Below are positions 1 through 12,780 of a DNA stretch of 64,000 bases, one piece after another. Position numbers and translations under genes: made by a program. A model generated the notes under the pieces. The model was given only the letters and a program-made list of their open reading frames with translations, was not told where the DNA came from and did no database searches. Source of the DNA: Eulemur rufifrons (taxonomy: Eukaryota > Chordata > Mammalia > Primates > Lemuridae). The stretch is taken from the NCBI RefSeq assembly GCF_041146395.1, contig NC_090999.1:73599001-73663000 (forward strand), in the 5' to 3' direction. How positions within the stretch are numbered: the stretch's first letter is position 1; each line of letters starts with the position of its first letter.

Positions 1-303
1 AGCAAAATGTTCCAAATTGTAAGAGCTTTGATTTTTATCATGTATGGGAATTTTTTATAAATATTAAAACATACCTTAAAACTTAATCTTTACACGTAAG
101 AAGTAGCAAATTTAGTTTGAAAACTCTAAGAATAATGCTACTAATTATGCAGTATCTAATAATATTCTGGTATCCCAAGAAAAGTTATATGGTTCATGAA
201 AATCCCTAATTTATTCCCAGAAATTTGTTTCTATTCTCAAGATTATAACTCTAATTTAGTGTTCCTTTTCCCGTTGAAGATAATTTAACAAAATAGCCTA
301 GCG
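1..303. other. Unrecognised AT-rich DNA
   Basis: I recognise no repeat family, frame or RNA gene here. Confidence 0.5.
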
Positions 304-469
304 CAGGGTTTCTCAAGCTTCAACCTTGGGGCTGTAACTTCCTGCACTCTGAGGGGCTTTCCTATGCATTTGAGTATGTTTGGCAGCATCTCTGGCCTCT
401 CTACATATGAGATGCAAACAGAACTCCCCTTTGAATTGGGACAATCCAAAATATATTCAGATACTGCCA
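304..469 (-). mobile_element. MER20: MER20 (hAT-Charlie non-autonomous DNA transposon)
   Basis: The plus strand reads 'cagggtttctcaagcttc', then 'tttggcagcatctctggcct', then a decayed 'atattcagatactgcca'. This is the order of the MER20 consensus read in reverse, so the element lies on the minus strand. MER20 is an ancient placental-mammal MITE-like transposon; this copy has no coding content and is clearly diverged. Confidence 0.75.
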
Positions 470-499
470 TACAGGCTAGTCCGAATAGAAGGGTATATT

Positions 500-566
500 C
501 GTTTCTAATACTGTGTAACAGATTAACATAAAGTCAGTGGTTTAAGAAACCCACAAATTTACTATC
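500..566 (-). mobile_element. MLT1J/K-type MaLR LTR fragment, truncated
   Basis: The stretch 'ctgtgtaacagattaaca' through 'cccacaaatttactatct' matches the reverse complement of the 3' end of an MLT1J/K-type LTR (compare the fuller copy near 39.03 kb). It stops abruptly where a plus-strand MLT1 LTR starts at 567, so the later insertion probably cut it. Confidence 0.55.
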
Positions 567-925
567 TGTCATGGTTTGAATGTTTGTCCCCTCCAAAATG
601 CACACTGGAATTTAATTGTCAATGTAAAGGGATTGGAACGTAGGGCCTAATGGGAATGTGGGGCCGAAATGGGAGGTGTTTGGTTCATGAGGACTCTGCC
701 CTCAAGAATGGACTGATGCTGTTATTAAAAGGGTTTGGGGAGTGTGGGTTCTTTCTCTCGCCTTCCACCTTCAGCCCTAGAGAGGGCTCTTGCCTGCAGA
801 GAGAGCCCTTACCAGGTGCTGGTGCCTTGATCCTGGACTCCCCAGCCTTCAGAACTGAGAACCAACAAAATTGTGTTAATTATAAATTACCCAGTCCAGC
901 TATCCAATAGCTAGCTAGATATATG
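567..925 (+). mobile_element. MLT1-type (ERVL-MaLR) solo LTR
   Basis: It begins 'tgtcatggtttgaatgtttg' and carries the diagnostic MLT1 blocks in order: 'gggcctaatgggaatgtggg', 'catgaggactctgccctca', 'tgccttgatcctggactccc', 'agccttcagaactgagaacc' and 'ttataaattacccagtcc'. No internal region follows, so it is a solo LTR of an old endogenous retroviral-like element. Confidence 0.75.
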
Positions 926-927
926 GA

Positions 928-1245
928 TGATAGAGTTATGGGTTGAATTGTTTGTTACCAAAATTCATACATTAGAGTACTAAAGTACCTCAGAATGTGA
1001 GATGGAGTATTTAAAGATGTAGTTAAGTTATAGTGAATTCATTAGAGTTGACCTAAATGCAATATGACTTGTATCCTTACAGGAAGAGGAAATTTGGACA
1101 AAAGTACGGAGGAAAGACAACGTAAAGACACTGGGAGAAGACAGCCATCTACAAGCCGAGGAGAATGATTTCAGAAGAAAACGACTCTGCTCACAAACAC
1201 CCAGTCTCTGGTAATTGGTTATGGCAGCCCTAGCAAACTAATGCA
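928..1245 (+). mobile_element. Second MLT1-type MaLR LTR
   Basis: It starts near 'gagttatgggttgaattg' and contains 'acctcagaatgtgagatgg', 'ccttacaggaagaggaaatt' and 'gccatctacaagccgaggag'. It ends 'atggcagccctagcaaacta'. These are MLT1-family LTR blocks in sense order. The usual 'cttgatcttggacttc' segment is missing, which suggests an internal deletion near 1185. Confidence 0.65.
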
Positions 1246-1275
1246 GATAGATGGTGGATAGATAGATAGATAGAA
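1246..1275. repeat. Short (GATA)n microsatellite
   Basis: 'gatagatagatagataga' directly follows the 3' end of the preceding LTR. Confidence 0.8.
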
Positions 1276-1511
1276 TTGAAGGAGAGCCACACCACATTCC
1301 AGCTTACAGATTTTAAAGTAGAAGCTATGATCTTCTATTACTATGAAAAAACTGTGGAAGAAAACATTAGGTAAGCCACTATCACAGTTCAGAGAAACAT
1401 TGTCCAAGTCAATGAAGTAAATGCTAATGGCCTCAGCCTGAAACACCAAAGTGCACAGTTCTCAATAGCTCACTGGAAAGCCACCGAAATATTAAAGAAT
1501 TTCTAAGAAGA

Positions 1512-1930
1512 TATTATGTGTTGAATTGTGTCCATCTTCCCCAAATCCATATGTTGAAATCTTAATCTCCTTCTAATGTGACTGCGTTTTTGAAGTAGGT
1601 CATTTAAAGAAGTAATTAAGTTAAAACGAGGCAGTCAGCCCATTAACGTGAGCCCTAAGCCAATCTTATTGGAGTCCCTATAAGACGAGAAAATTAGGAC
1701 AGATGGAGAGATATCATGGGTGCATGTGTACAGGGGAACAGCCAAGTAAGGACCAAACCATAAGGAGGTGGCCATCTGCCACCCAAGGAAAGAGGCTTCA
1801 GTAGAAACCAATTCTGCTGGCACCTTGATCTTGGACTTCCAGCCTCTAGAACTGTGAGAAAATAAATTTCTATTGTTTAAGCCATGCACTTTGTGAAACA
1901 CTGTTATGGAAGCCTTGACAAACTAATGCA
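1512..1930 (+). mobile_element. Third MLT1-type MaLR LTR
   Basis: It opens 'tatgtgttgaattgtgtcc' and continues with 'catatgttgaaatcttaatc', 'aagaagtaattaagttaaaa', 'accttgatcttggacttcca', 'gcctctagaactgtgagaaa' and 'ttgtttaagccatgcac'. It ends 'gacaaactaatgca'. This is the full set of MLT1 LTR landmarks in the plus orientation, with no internal region. Confidence 0.7.
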
Positions 1931-2626
1931 GATGGGTATTCGACTGCCGAAGTCAGCAGCAGCAAAGCAGTTGGTTCTCAAGTTGGTTCCTGGTTTCTGC
2001 CAGGAAGCCAAAAGGAATTTCACATAATGATGTAACTGCCTCTGGAAAATAATAGCTTCTCCTTCTCTTCTACTTTCCAAATCTCATGTAACTCTGGGTA
2101 TACACAGGTAAAGGGATCATAGGAATATAATTTCCAGCTTCTCTTCTACATACAGAACAGACTTGAGAAGATGTTACTAATGAATCCAGCTTGACAACAG
2201 AAAATGAGGAATAATATTGATCAGAACACTAAGAAGAAAAAAGGTTTTATATATCTCTATATATATGTAAAATATGTTGGAGTTGTAAGCACAGGGGAGC
2301 CTTCTTGTAGACGTGGAAGCCAAATTTGAATGACTCATCATTCCAAAAGATTTCAATATTTCATTTGATGACTACAGCAACAACAAATATTCTAAGTGTT
2401 TGTCAGAATATAAAGTAATCTTCACTAAATGAATACATCTTCATATCATATTCCAAAGATTAACACAATAATGTAAATAATTATAGTTTTCTTGTAAAAA
2501 CAGCAGCTCATATCAAAAAATAAATTCATTTAGAACACGAGAACATAAAATAGCCTTAAGAAGAACTGGTAAATAAGAGATGAGGATGATCCATCAAAGA
2601 AGAAAGAGAGGATTGGAGGGGGTGTG

Positions 2627-2650
2627 GAGAGAGAGAGAGAGAGAGAGAGG
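2627..2650. repeat. (GA)n microsatellite
   Basis: An uninterrupted run of about 11-12 GA dinucleotides. Confidence 0.9.
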
Positions 2651-3139
2651 AAAAACAAACTCTCAAAGACTTTGCATAATAGTATTATCACAGATTATAC
2701 TACTTTGTTTACCATATTTTAAAAAAGGTATCTTGAAAATGTCTGCAGGTTATAGGAAACTAGAAAGAAATGCAAGAGAAAAAAAAACCTCTCTTTTAAA
2801 TAACAAACTCATTAAGGTTAAACTCAGCTGAAAATAAAAGGTGATAGCAAGAGTATTTATAGGAAAGGAAACTGTCCAGAATACTGCATGGAATGAAACA
2901 AGCTGCAAAATATGAAAAAATTGTAAGATACATGGACAATAGCACGTCGCTAATATTCTTCAGCAGATGCTATCGGTGCTCTATCCATACGCAGCTGTCC
3001 TTTGCACTTCAGTGCACACTGGCTCCACTTCCAATGGATAACTTCTACGTTGTTTTTGTCTGAGGTCTTTTTCTGGCTGCCAACATACACTATGCTGCCA
3101 GATGAGCTAGAAAATTAAACATACATACACATGAGCATG

Positions 3140-3164
3140 CACACACACACACACACACACACAC
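3140..3164. repeat. (CA)n microsatellite
   Basis: A pure run of about 12 CA units followed by 'ctctcacac'. Confidence 0.9.
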
Positions 3165-3570
3165 TCTCACACCCTTCCCAGGTACTAACCTCAAACAATG
3201 GCCTTGTAGGAGATTGTAGGCACATACCCAAATCTTTCAACCCTAGGAAGGGTGAGGTACAGGTTTTCCCTGGCATCTGAAGTTCCTCAGTAAGATTAAA
3301 TCCCAGTTACCACATGGGTGACTGTTTCATAAGGAATGTATGAATGGGCTGCCTTTCCCTTCTTACCTTATTTCTCTACTCTCCTGTTGTAAAATAAAGT
3401 TATAAATGTGAAAGTGAAAACTCTCAAGCTTTCAGATAACAATGGAAGAGAATTGCTTAATAATGATAGAGTAAAAAAGAATTTCTTAACAAGATACATT
3501 AACTATGTTAATAAATTATTATGAATAAATAAATTAATGAATAAGGAAAATGAGAATTAAAGACATAATC

Positions 3571-4030
3571 TGAAAGATTATTACAACGCATTTAACCAAA
3601 AAGATTAATATCCCAAACTTAAATATACAAAGAAGTTCATAAATCAATGTAAAGAGATTATTCAGAAACTAAGCCAAAATATGCAAGATTATAAAACATA
3701 AATCCAAATGGTCAATGCAAGTACAAAAAAGATTTTCAGACTCATAAGTAATCAGAAAAATATAAATTAACACCAAAAGAACCTTGAATATACTCCCCAT
3801 AGTGGCAAATATGCAAAAATCTTAAAACTTTTTGCCAAGGATGTGGAGCAATGGCTACTCTCACATACTAATGGTGGGAATGGAAATTGGCACAGCATTT
3901 TAAAATAGCTTGGCATCAACTAATAAATTGAAGAATTTCACACCTTCATCGCAATAGTTCTGTCCTAGAGGGATTTTACGTGTTTGAATAAATAGCATTA
4001 CTGTTCACAATAGTTCCAATTAAAAAAAAA
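3571..4030 (+). mobile_element. Ancient L1M ORF2 3' region
   Basis: Diverged L1 ORF2 landmarks occur in sense order: a decayed 'gaaaaatataaattaacacc', then 'gccaaggatgtggagcaatg', 'ctaatggtgggaatggaaat' and 'ttcacaatagttccaatt'. These correspond to the C-terminal part of ORF2. Many frameshifts and stops remain, so it is non-coding and old. Confidence 0.65.
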
Positions 4031-4560
4031 TCTATCAGTTACACATTGTATATATTAATAAGCATCATGTTTAATTGTCACGTAAAGTTCAAAAAAGTTA
4101 TGTTATTTGTTGAGGCATATTTAAAAGATAAATTTTAAAAAGGAGAAAATGATAAAAACGAAAGGTTTAAATAGTAGATGATCACATGGATTATGATACG
4201 CCAATAATAATATTATCAACAAATATGTGAATAAATGTCAGCTTTTAAAATAATGACACATGCGTATTAAATTTCATTATTTGTTCCTGAGAATATAAGA
4301 ACATTGACTGTCAGATTTGTAAATTAAAGGATGTGTTAATAGTGCATCTCCTATAGGTGATATCTTAAATGAAAGTAAGATAATTTCTGTCTTTGAACTT
4401 TCCTTTTTTCTCTCTCAAAATTCTGTTTAAAATAACAGTCTAATTCCAAGTTTAAAAAGGAAAGCACATTTCTCAGCCTTATATAGAGTTTATGCAATTT
4501 TGTGCATACATAACTTGATATTTAGAGGGAAAAATCCATCATCTGTATGTTTTATCAAGG
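4031..4560. other. Unrecognised AT-rich DNA
   Basis: No repeat or gene recognised; possibly the 3' UTR of the preceding L1, too diverged to tell. Confidence 0.4.
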
Positions 4561-5010
4561 AGTCAGGTCCTTGCATTTGGCTTTTAACTCCCTGATGAGT
4601 GAGTGAAGACTATTTTCTTGGTAGTTTGCAGATGTTATTCCACCACTATCTAATTTCCATGCTCTGATAGAATTGGCTAGATTGTGCCACATTACCAAAC
4701 ATCTCCCGAGTCCAATGCCTTAATGCAGTACGTGTTTACACAGTCACTCTAAGTATCTATGTGGATAAATATGCCGGTTGGCAGGGCCCCTGCTTATCAT
4801 AGGGACACAGGCTGATGGAAGCTTTAACACATGGTTCCAAAATCACCACAACTAAAGGATGGGAGTATAGCAAGTTATGCACTGGTTTTTAAAGCTTCCA
4901 GCAAGATCTGTCACTTATCACTTCTGTTTATATGTTATTGGACAAAGAAAGTCACATAATCAGTCTAACTCCTAAAGGGGTGAAAATGTTTAAATCTTCC
5001 ATGTGCCTAA
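4561..5010 (+). mobile_element. Possible ancient LTR, family unresolved
   Basis: Segments such as 'caggctgatggaagcttt', 'ggacaaagaaagtcacataa' and 'ttccatgtgcctaatagga' resemble the layout of several mammalian LTRs (a variant of 'ggccaaagcaagtcacatgg'). I cannot name the family. Decayed unique sequence is the alternative. Confidence 0.3.
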
Positions 5011-5189
5011 TAGGAGAATTAAAATATACATAAACAGTTCTAATAACTATCACTATAAATAACTTGCTATTTCTGTCTGGAAGCCTGTACATTCAAGAAC
5101 TTAATCAGGAAATAACTACATTTATCAACCTTTGCTAGTAGTTAATGAACATTATCAATCTGCAGACTCAAGACTTTTATTATATGAGA

Positions 5190-5700
5190 AAAACACATTC
5201 TATCATTTCCTTAATTGTTGTTCTCCATCTGTTTCTTTTTCTCCTCTTGAAAGTTATTTGTATGTAATCTTTTTTCTGTCTTATATTTTATCCCAATTTT
5301 AATATCTTTATACTTTGGTCCATTTTGAGTTATTTCTTCTACTTGTTATTCCAAGCCACTAATAAAGGTGACTCACCTCTCCTTCAAATATTGATTTCTT
5401 TTTTGTTTGGTTCCCAAGTCTTGACTGGCTGTTAGTTTTGTATTTGTTTCTTCAGTTCCAGAAGTTTTATTTGTGTTACACTTGAATCTTCTTTAGTGCT
5501 CTTACTATTTTTTTTCCCCAGTGTACTCTCTCCCCTAGCTGTTCTGTTTCATTAGGAGTTGCCTGATCAATGTGTTTTGCTTGTATTTTCCACTTGGCTA
5601 GTGGGTCTTCTTGGATTTGCTATTATTATTAATTTGTTTATTCATATTTTTAGCCTGCTTACTGTTTTAGTTGCTGGGGTAACTTAAGAGACAGCAACAG
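5190..5700 (-). mobile_element. Possible antisense L1M 5' region
   Basis: This T-rich stretch with 'cttcagttccagaagtttta' and 'ctgttctgtttcattagga' resembles the reverse complement of old L1 5' UTR/ORF1 DNA. Divergence is too high for certainty. Confidence 0.3.
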
Positions 5701-8459
5701 TGATTTATTATTCTTTTGTTGGGGGTTTACTAGCCGTAACTCATCAGCGCCTGTAGCAGGTGGAAGGCTACTCTTGGGAGTCTTCTAAGTGGCAAAGGCT
5801 GGCGGTTTCGCAGTGCAAGAAACAGAGCACAGAGCATGAAGGACTCTGTGCCAAACTCCATCCTCTGGAAGACCCCTGGAAAGAGATTCCCTTTAGTATT
5901 TGCAACACAATTTTTTCATTTTAAAAAATTTAAAGTAGTTAAGACCTCAAATCTTCGAAGTTGTCCAGTTCTGGAGAAGTAAATAAGTACATTTCAAAGG
6001 CAACCTGTATAGGTCATCAGATTGTGGCCTTTTTCAATCATAGAAGAATTGGAAAGTCACGGAGTCTGATATTTGATAACAAAAACATAAAACTGTTCTC
6101 TTCCTACAACATCAAGTAGAATTTGACATTTTGAATTTCTAATATTTTCTTTAATTTACAGAAATAGGAATATATTACAAATGTGACTAAATATTTCTTA
6201 ATATTTGTAACTATTATTTAGGCTACATTTCTGGGCTGAATATTTTGTTCTTTTTACTTCTCTTTATCTTTCTCATTTATCCTTCTCATTCACAAAGGCT
6301 AAAGGCCTTTGATACTGGTTATGAAAACTAGCTTTCTTCAGTATCGAACAAGGTTTAAATTTATACAAATGAATGAATGAATGAAAAGACCAGAACTCAA
6401 AAGGAGACGGATGAACATGGAATACAAAGTTCCTCATTTGTCATCTCGCCATATTTCAGAAGCCTCAGCCAATGGAAGAAATCTTTCTGGATAGAAGTTT
6501 GCTAACTTTTACACTGGTTGTTTTAATAATAGATAATTATAGCCTGTCTACATGCTTCTTAGAGCTTAAATTAGATATAATTTCTTCATTTCATGTTTTA
6601 AGTAATTTTTAACATTTGTTAAAGTATTTCAAACATCTGCTCAATTCCATTGAAGAGGTGGCTGTGTTTTATTGTAAGTGAGGCAGTCTGTATGTTTAGT
6701 TTACCTCTTATATATGTCTATTCTGCATGGTGATTTGACATACATGGGCCTACGCATTTAAATCATACATTTGCGAGCCATTTGCAAAGTCTAGAGAAGT
6801 TTTTAAAAAGTTAGAAATTTAAGATCATAATGTTATTATGACTAAAATGATCATCTATGAAGGTAGAGTGTTTTTGTATGATTCAATGGCTCCAATTACT
6901 AACTGTGAATATAGACAGGCAGCTACTTGTCCTGGGAGACAGAAGCTTTCAGAGCATCATGTCCCGCTTGTTTTTGAGTCAAACATGGTTTTCATTCTTT
7001 TGGCAGCTGCTCAAGCTTATTACTACATAATTGGCACCAACAGCTGCCTCTGCTGTGTAAACCATATGAACATCACACAATCCAGGATCTTACCATCTCA
7101 TTAAGTATTAGCACACTTTTTGTGTAATGAAGTGTGTAGGCACAAATAAACAACCCAGAAACTATTATGGAGAGTCTTAGGATCTTGGATTCAGACCAAT
7201 ATATTCCAACAAGATTCTTTTCAATATCTGAAGCTGACACACCACCAAAGTTTTCTTAAAGCCATGTATGTATGTATATATGTATGTTTCTACCTTGCAT
7301 TGACTTGCTTGGAAATGAAAGGAGAAAATAAATTTCAAGAATAATTAAATAAGCTAACAATATGATTATAAAAGAACTTAACGTCTGCACTTGACACTTA
7401 AAAATTATGAATCTATCTTTACTTTGTGAGCATAATTTGAAATGATGAACAGGAAAGACATAAGGCTAAGTGGAGTTTTATCAAGATATTGCCTTAAGGC
7501 ATATGGAGTTTTATCCAGTTGATTATAAGGTGAACTGAAATCTCTAATTTAGAAGCATGTCTCCTTCTGGTACTGTAAACCTAACATTTATCCATCTGCC
7601 CTCTCAGTGGTATGCAGACCTTTGGCCCATAATAGAATTCACCTTAAGTATGTTCCTTAAAAAAAAAGAAAAAGAAAAACAGCTGTTCCTCTTAATGACA
7701 CCACAATAAATGTTCAGTAAGCTTAGGAAATACATCCTGGCTAACAAAGATACATCTACAGCAAACAAGACTGTTTAGTTTCTCGCAACAAGTAACTCTG
7801 CTTGATCATTAATTCATTTATTCATTCACTTTCACACGTCTGTATCAAGTGTCTTTAAGGTCATTGTATTGCATGAGGGGAAAATATAGGATGTGTGAGT
7901 CTAATAAGTGGTATTACTTACTACATTTGTATTCTAATAGGGATATAGGATAAGATGAATGTGAATATAATTTGTGTAAGTATAAATATGAATAAATTAA
8001 TATACAAATGAATGAGTACATACTTTATCATTTTAGTTGCTGCTGCCTCTGAATTTAGCTGTGACCAGAAAACAAACTAAAACAAAAGGGGTTTTAATTC
8101 TCTTCTTTCTTGAAAACACATATTTTTATAACTTGATTTATTTATCTCATAACATTAGAGAAACAGAGGTTTTCAATATATTTTCCTTATCTATTAATTA
8201 CATGAAATCTACTGTCATGTAGACTCTAATCATCACGTCTGGAATAAAACCCAACATGGTTCTGGTCCCTTTACCAACCTTTTTCAAATTACTCAAGGGT
8301 AGTAAAATACACCAGCTTTCTAAAACATATCTTTTCTATCATGGCATTTTTTTTTTTTGAAAACTAGAGAAATATCTATTTTTTCTTAATAGTCTTGCTC
8401 CTTAAGATAAAGTGTTCAGAGGATCATATTTTATTATGTAAACTCCTACTGTCAAAACT

Positions 8460-8492
8460 CACACAAACACACACACCCACACACACACACAA
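8460..8492. repeat. (CA)n-rich tract
   Basis: Imperfect CA repeat interrupted by 'aaa' and 'ccc'. Confidence 0.85.
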
Positions 8493-8590
8493 AAACACCC
8501 TTCCTAGCCTCCTAGATTTGAGTCATCACTTCTAGATGGCATTCAGAAACACTGGTTGAGTGATTGAACTTATCTGTCCAAAACAGAATC

Positions 8591-8626
<36 letters not shown>

Positions 8627-8640
8627 CATGTGTCTGTGTA
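8591..8640. repeat. (TG)n/(CG)n alternating purine-pyrimidine tract
   Basis: About 13 TG units run into 'cgcgcgtgtgcatgtgtctg', a 50-bp, almost perfectly alternating tract. Confidence 0.9.
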
Positions 8641-8989
8641 CCTGTGGTTTAAATTTGGTACTGTTAATTTACATATATGAAAATAATTTATCTCACAAAC
8701 ATTTTCACCTTTGTGACAGGGAGTATACCAAACACTGATGAGAATAACTAAGTCAAAACCCTTGAACTCTAAGAGTTCAAATTCCTGCTGGTTAGAAAAG
8801 TTTCCCCTGTTCCTAGTTTGTTGGAATAAAAAGAGTTAAAAACAGTTTTGTAAATTAATGAATGTTGAATTCTATTAAATGTTTTTCTCTACAGCAATTG
8901 AAATGATAACACAACTTTTCTTTTTTTGTTTGATTTTCAAATGTAAAACTAAGTCTTTCCTTGCTAAACTAAACTCCACTTGGTTATAA

Positions 8990-10260
8990 TGTATTATCCC
9001 TTTATTTATTGATCTATTTGATTTGCTAATATTTTCTGAGGATTTTGCTACTGTATTTATGGAGTCTCTTTGTAGTTTGCTTTCTTTGTAATGTCAGGAT
9101 AACACTGGATTCATAAAATGAGTTGGAAAGTATTCCCTTCCATTTTATTTTTTGGAAGAGAACATGTAAAATTATTATGATTTCTGTTTTAAATGTTTGA
9201 TAGAATTCACCAGTGAAACCATGAGAACCTGGGGATTTTGAGTATTTTAAAACTCATGGTTTTTATTTCATCTTGAATGAATTTTGGTAGCTTGCATCTT
9301 TCAAGGATTGGCTCATTTGATTTAATGTTTCAAATCCATTGCTATAAAATTGTATGTCATATTGTCCTGTCATCTTTTTAATATGAACAGGGCATATAAT
9401 GATGCCCTTTCTTTCATTATAAATGGTAATTATTATACTATAATATTGGCAATATGTGTTTTCTTTCCCTTTCTCTTCATTATCCTTGTTAGAGGTTTAC
9501 CAATTTTATTGATCCTTTAACAAAAACGCCTTTGGTTTTTATTGATTTTCTGTATTTTTGTTTGATTTTCAATTACATTGATTTTTGCTCTAATCATTAC
9601 TGTTACCTTCTTTCAGCTTATTTTAGGTTTACTTTGCTCTTCTCCAGTTCTTAAGGTGAAGACTTAGTTTATTGATTTCGGATCATCTTTTTTAATACAT
9701 ACATTTAATGCTATAAATTTTCCTCTAAGCACTGCTTTAGGTATATTCCACAAGTGTTGATATATTTTATTTTCATTTCCATTTAGTTCAAAATAGTTTT
9801 TTTAACATCCCTGAGATGTCCTCTTTGACCCATGTGTTTTTAAGAAGTGCATTATTTAATTTCCAACTATTTTGGGACTTTTGAGATAACTTTTCATTAT
9901 TTATTTCTAGTTTCATTCTGTTATGGTCAGAAAGTATGCTTTTCAAGGTATATACTTTACTAATTAAATAGTTACTATTCATTTTGCTCTGTATTCATAT
10001 CTGAGATTATAAGATATTTTCTGGAATCATGTCTGTTTAGCCTGAGGAACTTCCCTTAGCATTTTTTAAGGGCCAGTTTGCTAGTGACAGGTTCTTTTAG
10101 TTTTCTTTTATCTAAGAATGTCTGTCTTTATTTTGATATAACTTCTTGAAGAATTATATTGTGCCAGATATATAATTCTGGGCTGAAAAAATTGTTCTCT
10201 CTTTTTCATCGTCTGGGTAGAGGTTTATCAAATTTAAAATTAATCTGGTATCTGCAGTAG
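8990..10260 (-). mobile_element. Antisense L1M: ORF2 5' part and ORF1 3' part
   Basis: The plus strand carries the reverse complement of L1 ORF2 endonuclease/RT DNA. Landmarks are 'gataacactggattcataaa', 'ccaattttattgatccttta', 'tataaattttcctctaagca', 'attttgggacttttgagat' and 'ttctgttatggtcagaaag'. It then runs into 'gccagtttgctagtgacagg' and 'tatataattctgggctgaaa', typical of the DNA just upstream of ORF2 in L1M elements. All frames are broken. Confidence 0.75.
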
Positions 10261-12150
10261 TTCCTATGTCAGTTTAATTTTCAAAACCTTTGCTGTGCTT
10301 CTGTGGGTTGTTCCATTAATATTTTGTTAGCACAGACTTGTTTATGCTTATAGATAGAATTATGAAGTTCTCTTCCCTAGCTCTCTGCATTACAGAATTT
10401 CCCCACATTCTCTGTGTTTAAGGGCTTCTTACCTAGTCTTCTGGCCAGAAATATTTTCCGTTCATTTGTCTCATCAGTAATTTAGCTTCCCACGCTTCAG
10501 TGCAGTTCCATTCTTATGGAATCATTTCAGGGTTAAATGATATGAGATAACAGAGGGGAAAAAAAAACAATGAGCTTCCCCTGGAATCTACAAACCATGA
10601 AGTCTCCTTTGTCCAATTTCTCTAGCCAGGAAAATGGGTTTTCTCTTGAACTTTTAGGTGCCTGTGACATTCTACACCACTGATGACTCACTCCCTTTTA
10701 AAATCCTCCCCTGTGATGGATTCAGGAACATTTCCCTCTTAAGAGTTTTCTTTTTCTTCAATAACTGCTTCAGATCAGTCTCTTTAGGTGGCACTACTGT
10801 CAATTCTGTGTCATCTTTCTATGGTCCCTTCTATTTTCCCAAATGTAATAAAGCTATGTTTGCACAAATCTGACCCTTTCTTCAACTTTTTTCCCATATT
10901 TCTATTTAAGTCAAATGTTTCCTGGAAATATTTTCAAGAAGTTTGCTCTTCAATGCTGAGTAAATGGTTTCGCTATTTCACCATGAGTTACCATTGCTTA
11001 CATTTAGAGTAAATCAGCAGGAAGTGAACAAGCGAACCAGAAATTTGAAATACAGCCAAAGAAAGTAAATGAAGAGATAACTAATGGGTAAATAAACATA
11101 AACCACATCTTTGTATATACTTATCTGTTGTTTTAAATGTGCTTGGAAATTTTTTGTAATTTAAGTGAAATTTCAAATGTTTTTTTAAGAAAATAAAAAT
11201 ATTATATGTATTATCAATCCTAAATTGTATTATCTAGTATCAGGTTCAAGTGTCCACAAAATTAAAATTATTTACTGTTATGGTCAAGCAGTTTTTATAC
11301 TGAAGTCTTTGTATTATTAAATAAATTTCTTTCAACAATAATCTAATTAAAATTGGAAATTATGAAACTTCAGAGAAATAATTAAAATAGATATGTACAC
11401 CCTTAAAAAAGCTACCTTCTAATGAAATTGTGTAAATAAGGGTAATATTTAGCCTATTTTCATATAAAAGTCAGAATATTATTTTAAGGCATTTTAGCAG
11501 TGGTTTTATTGAAATATTGAATATGACAATAAAATAAATTTTATTTATAAGTGTTTTTACACTCAGAAGAAGTATTTTTCTCAAATTTGTAATTGAGCCT
11601 CACAGTCCTCAATTGCTGTCAGCAGCTTATTATATGCACTTGGATTTTACTCAAAGCCATTTCTTCTTAAATGTTCTGTAATTCAGACTTACCTTTTATT
11701 TCCCAATTGGGCACAATTAATGAGATTTTACTGCAGATACTGTAGTGTGAAAGTCAACGCTAATTAGAAGCTTTACAATACAGAAAGGTGAATTGAGAAT
11801 TCCTGTGTTGGAATTCTGAGAGAAGAAAATACTAGAACACAGCGTATAGTGAGAAGATAAAGAATTAAATGAGAAAGAAGAAGAAAAAGTAGAATGATTA
11901 GAATGTTCATTTTATATGCAACTAGAATATAACGGACGTTAAACACCTGACACTCAGGAAGCATCTAATTCCTGTTGTTGGCAGTAACCCAGTGCTTCCA
12001 CATATTTTAATGTTCTGCCCAACAAAATTTGGTTTCACCTATCCTTATAGGACTTATAAATGTCTTAATTTTTATTTAAATCAGTTTTTATCTTAGAATA
12101 TATAAAAATATAATGTTTTAAAACTAGACATGTCCAATTTCTTTTAAAAA
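10261..12150. other. Unrecognised DNA; part may continue the antisense L1
   Basis: Up to about 10,870 the T-rich composition resembles antisense L1 5' UTR, but I find no firm landmark. From 10,900 to 12,150 the DNA is AT-rich and featureless to my reading. Confidence 0.4.
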
Positions 12151-12174
12151 GTTTTGCTGACATTATGGCTCTTA

Positions 12175-12345
12175 TCTACATAGTTTACAGCATACTCTTG
12201 ACTATACTGTGTTTTACCACTTTATGAGAAATAAATTCCTTCAAGGCAAAGATTTGTATAATTCACCTACGTATCATAAATAATGCCTAACATGGTATCT
12301 GGAGCACAGTAGGAGCTAAATAAATGTTTGTTGAATGGATAGATA
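12175..12345 (+). mobile_element. L2 3' end
   Basis: 'tgcctaacatggtatctgga', 'gcacagtaggagctaaataa' and 'atgtttgttgaatggat' match the conserved 3' terminus of LINE2 in sense orientation. Confidence 0.75.
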
Positions 12346-12664
12346 GACCCTCCATTATGTGTGTAACATAGTTTCTTATTCCTAACCCCAGGCACTTAAA
12401 ATGTACCTTGTTACAGCACTGGGCAGCATTATTTACTGCTTATACTAACCTAGGCCCAAAGAAAAAAGAAGATATAACATGAGAATGGGAAAACTTGAAA
12501 GAGTATGTGAAGGTTTCCATTGGAGCTTCTTAAGATTGTTTATATATGTGATAATCAGTATGACTTTTCAGAGAAATAATGGAATGTTTTCCCTTCTAAT
12601 ACCTGTTGCCTATCACTTTTATCTCTCTGGACTAAAATGGTGAATCAATATTAGAACCATGTTC

Positions 12665-12780
12665 CATGAACGGAAATTAATTAAATAAACACATATTTAT
12701 TGAATTCCTAGATGCTGGAGATAAATATAGCATGATAGGTAGACAAAAGGAGCTTTCTGTCTAAAGCGGGGGAAAAAATC
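12665..12780 (-). mobile_element. L2 3' end, antisense
   Basis: 'aacacatatttattgaattc', 'ctagatgctggagataaata' and 'aaaggagctttctgtctaaa' form the reverse complement of the L2 3' end. Confidence 0.55.

Larger units (their letters stand above)
1931..3570. other. Unrecognised DNA with short GA and CA tracts
   Basis: No coding frame or repeat family recognised. The segment around 2940-3115 has a more mixed base composition than its surroundings and may be a decayed repeat I cannot place. Confidence 0.4.
5701..8989. other. Long stretch without recognised genes or families
   Basis: Only simple repeats are clear here. An 88-codon plus-strand frame (6838-7104) lies in the more mixed-composition part, 6830-7110. 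It has no recognisable domain and I treat it as chance, although that part could be conserved non-coding sequence. Confidence 0.45.
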
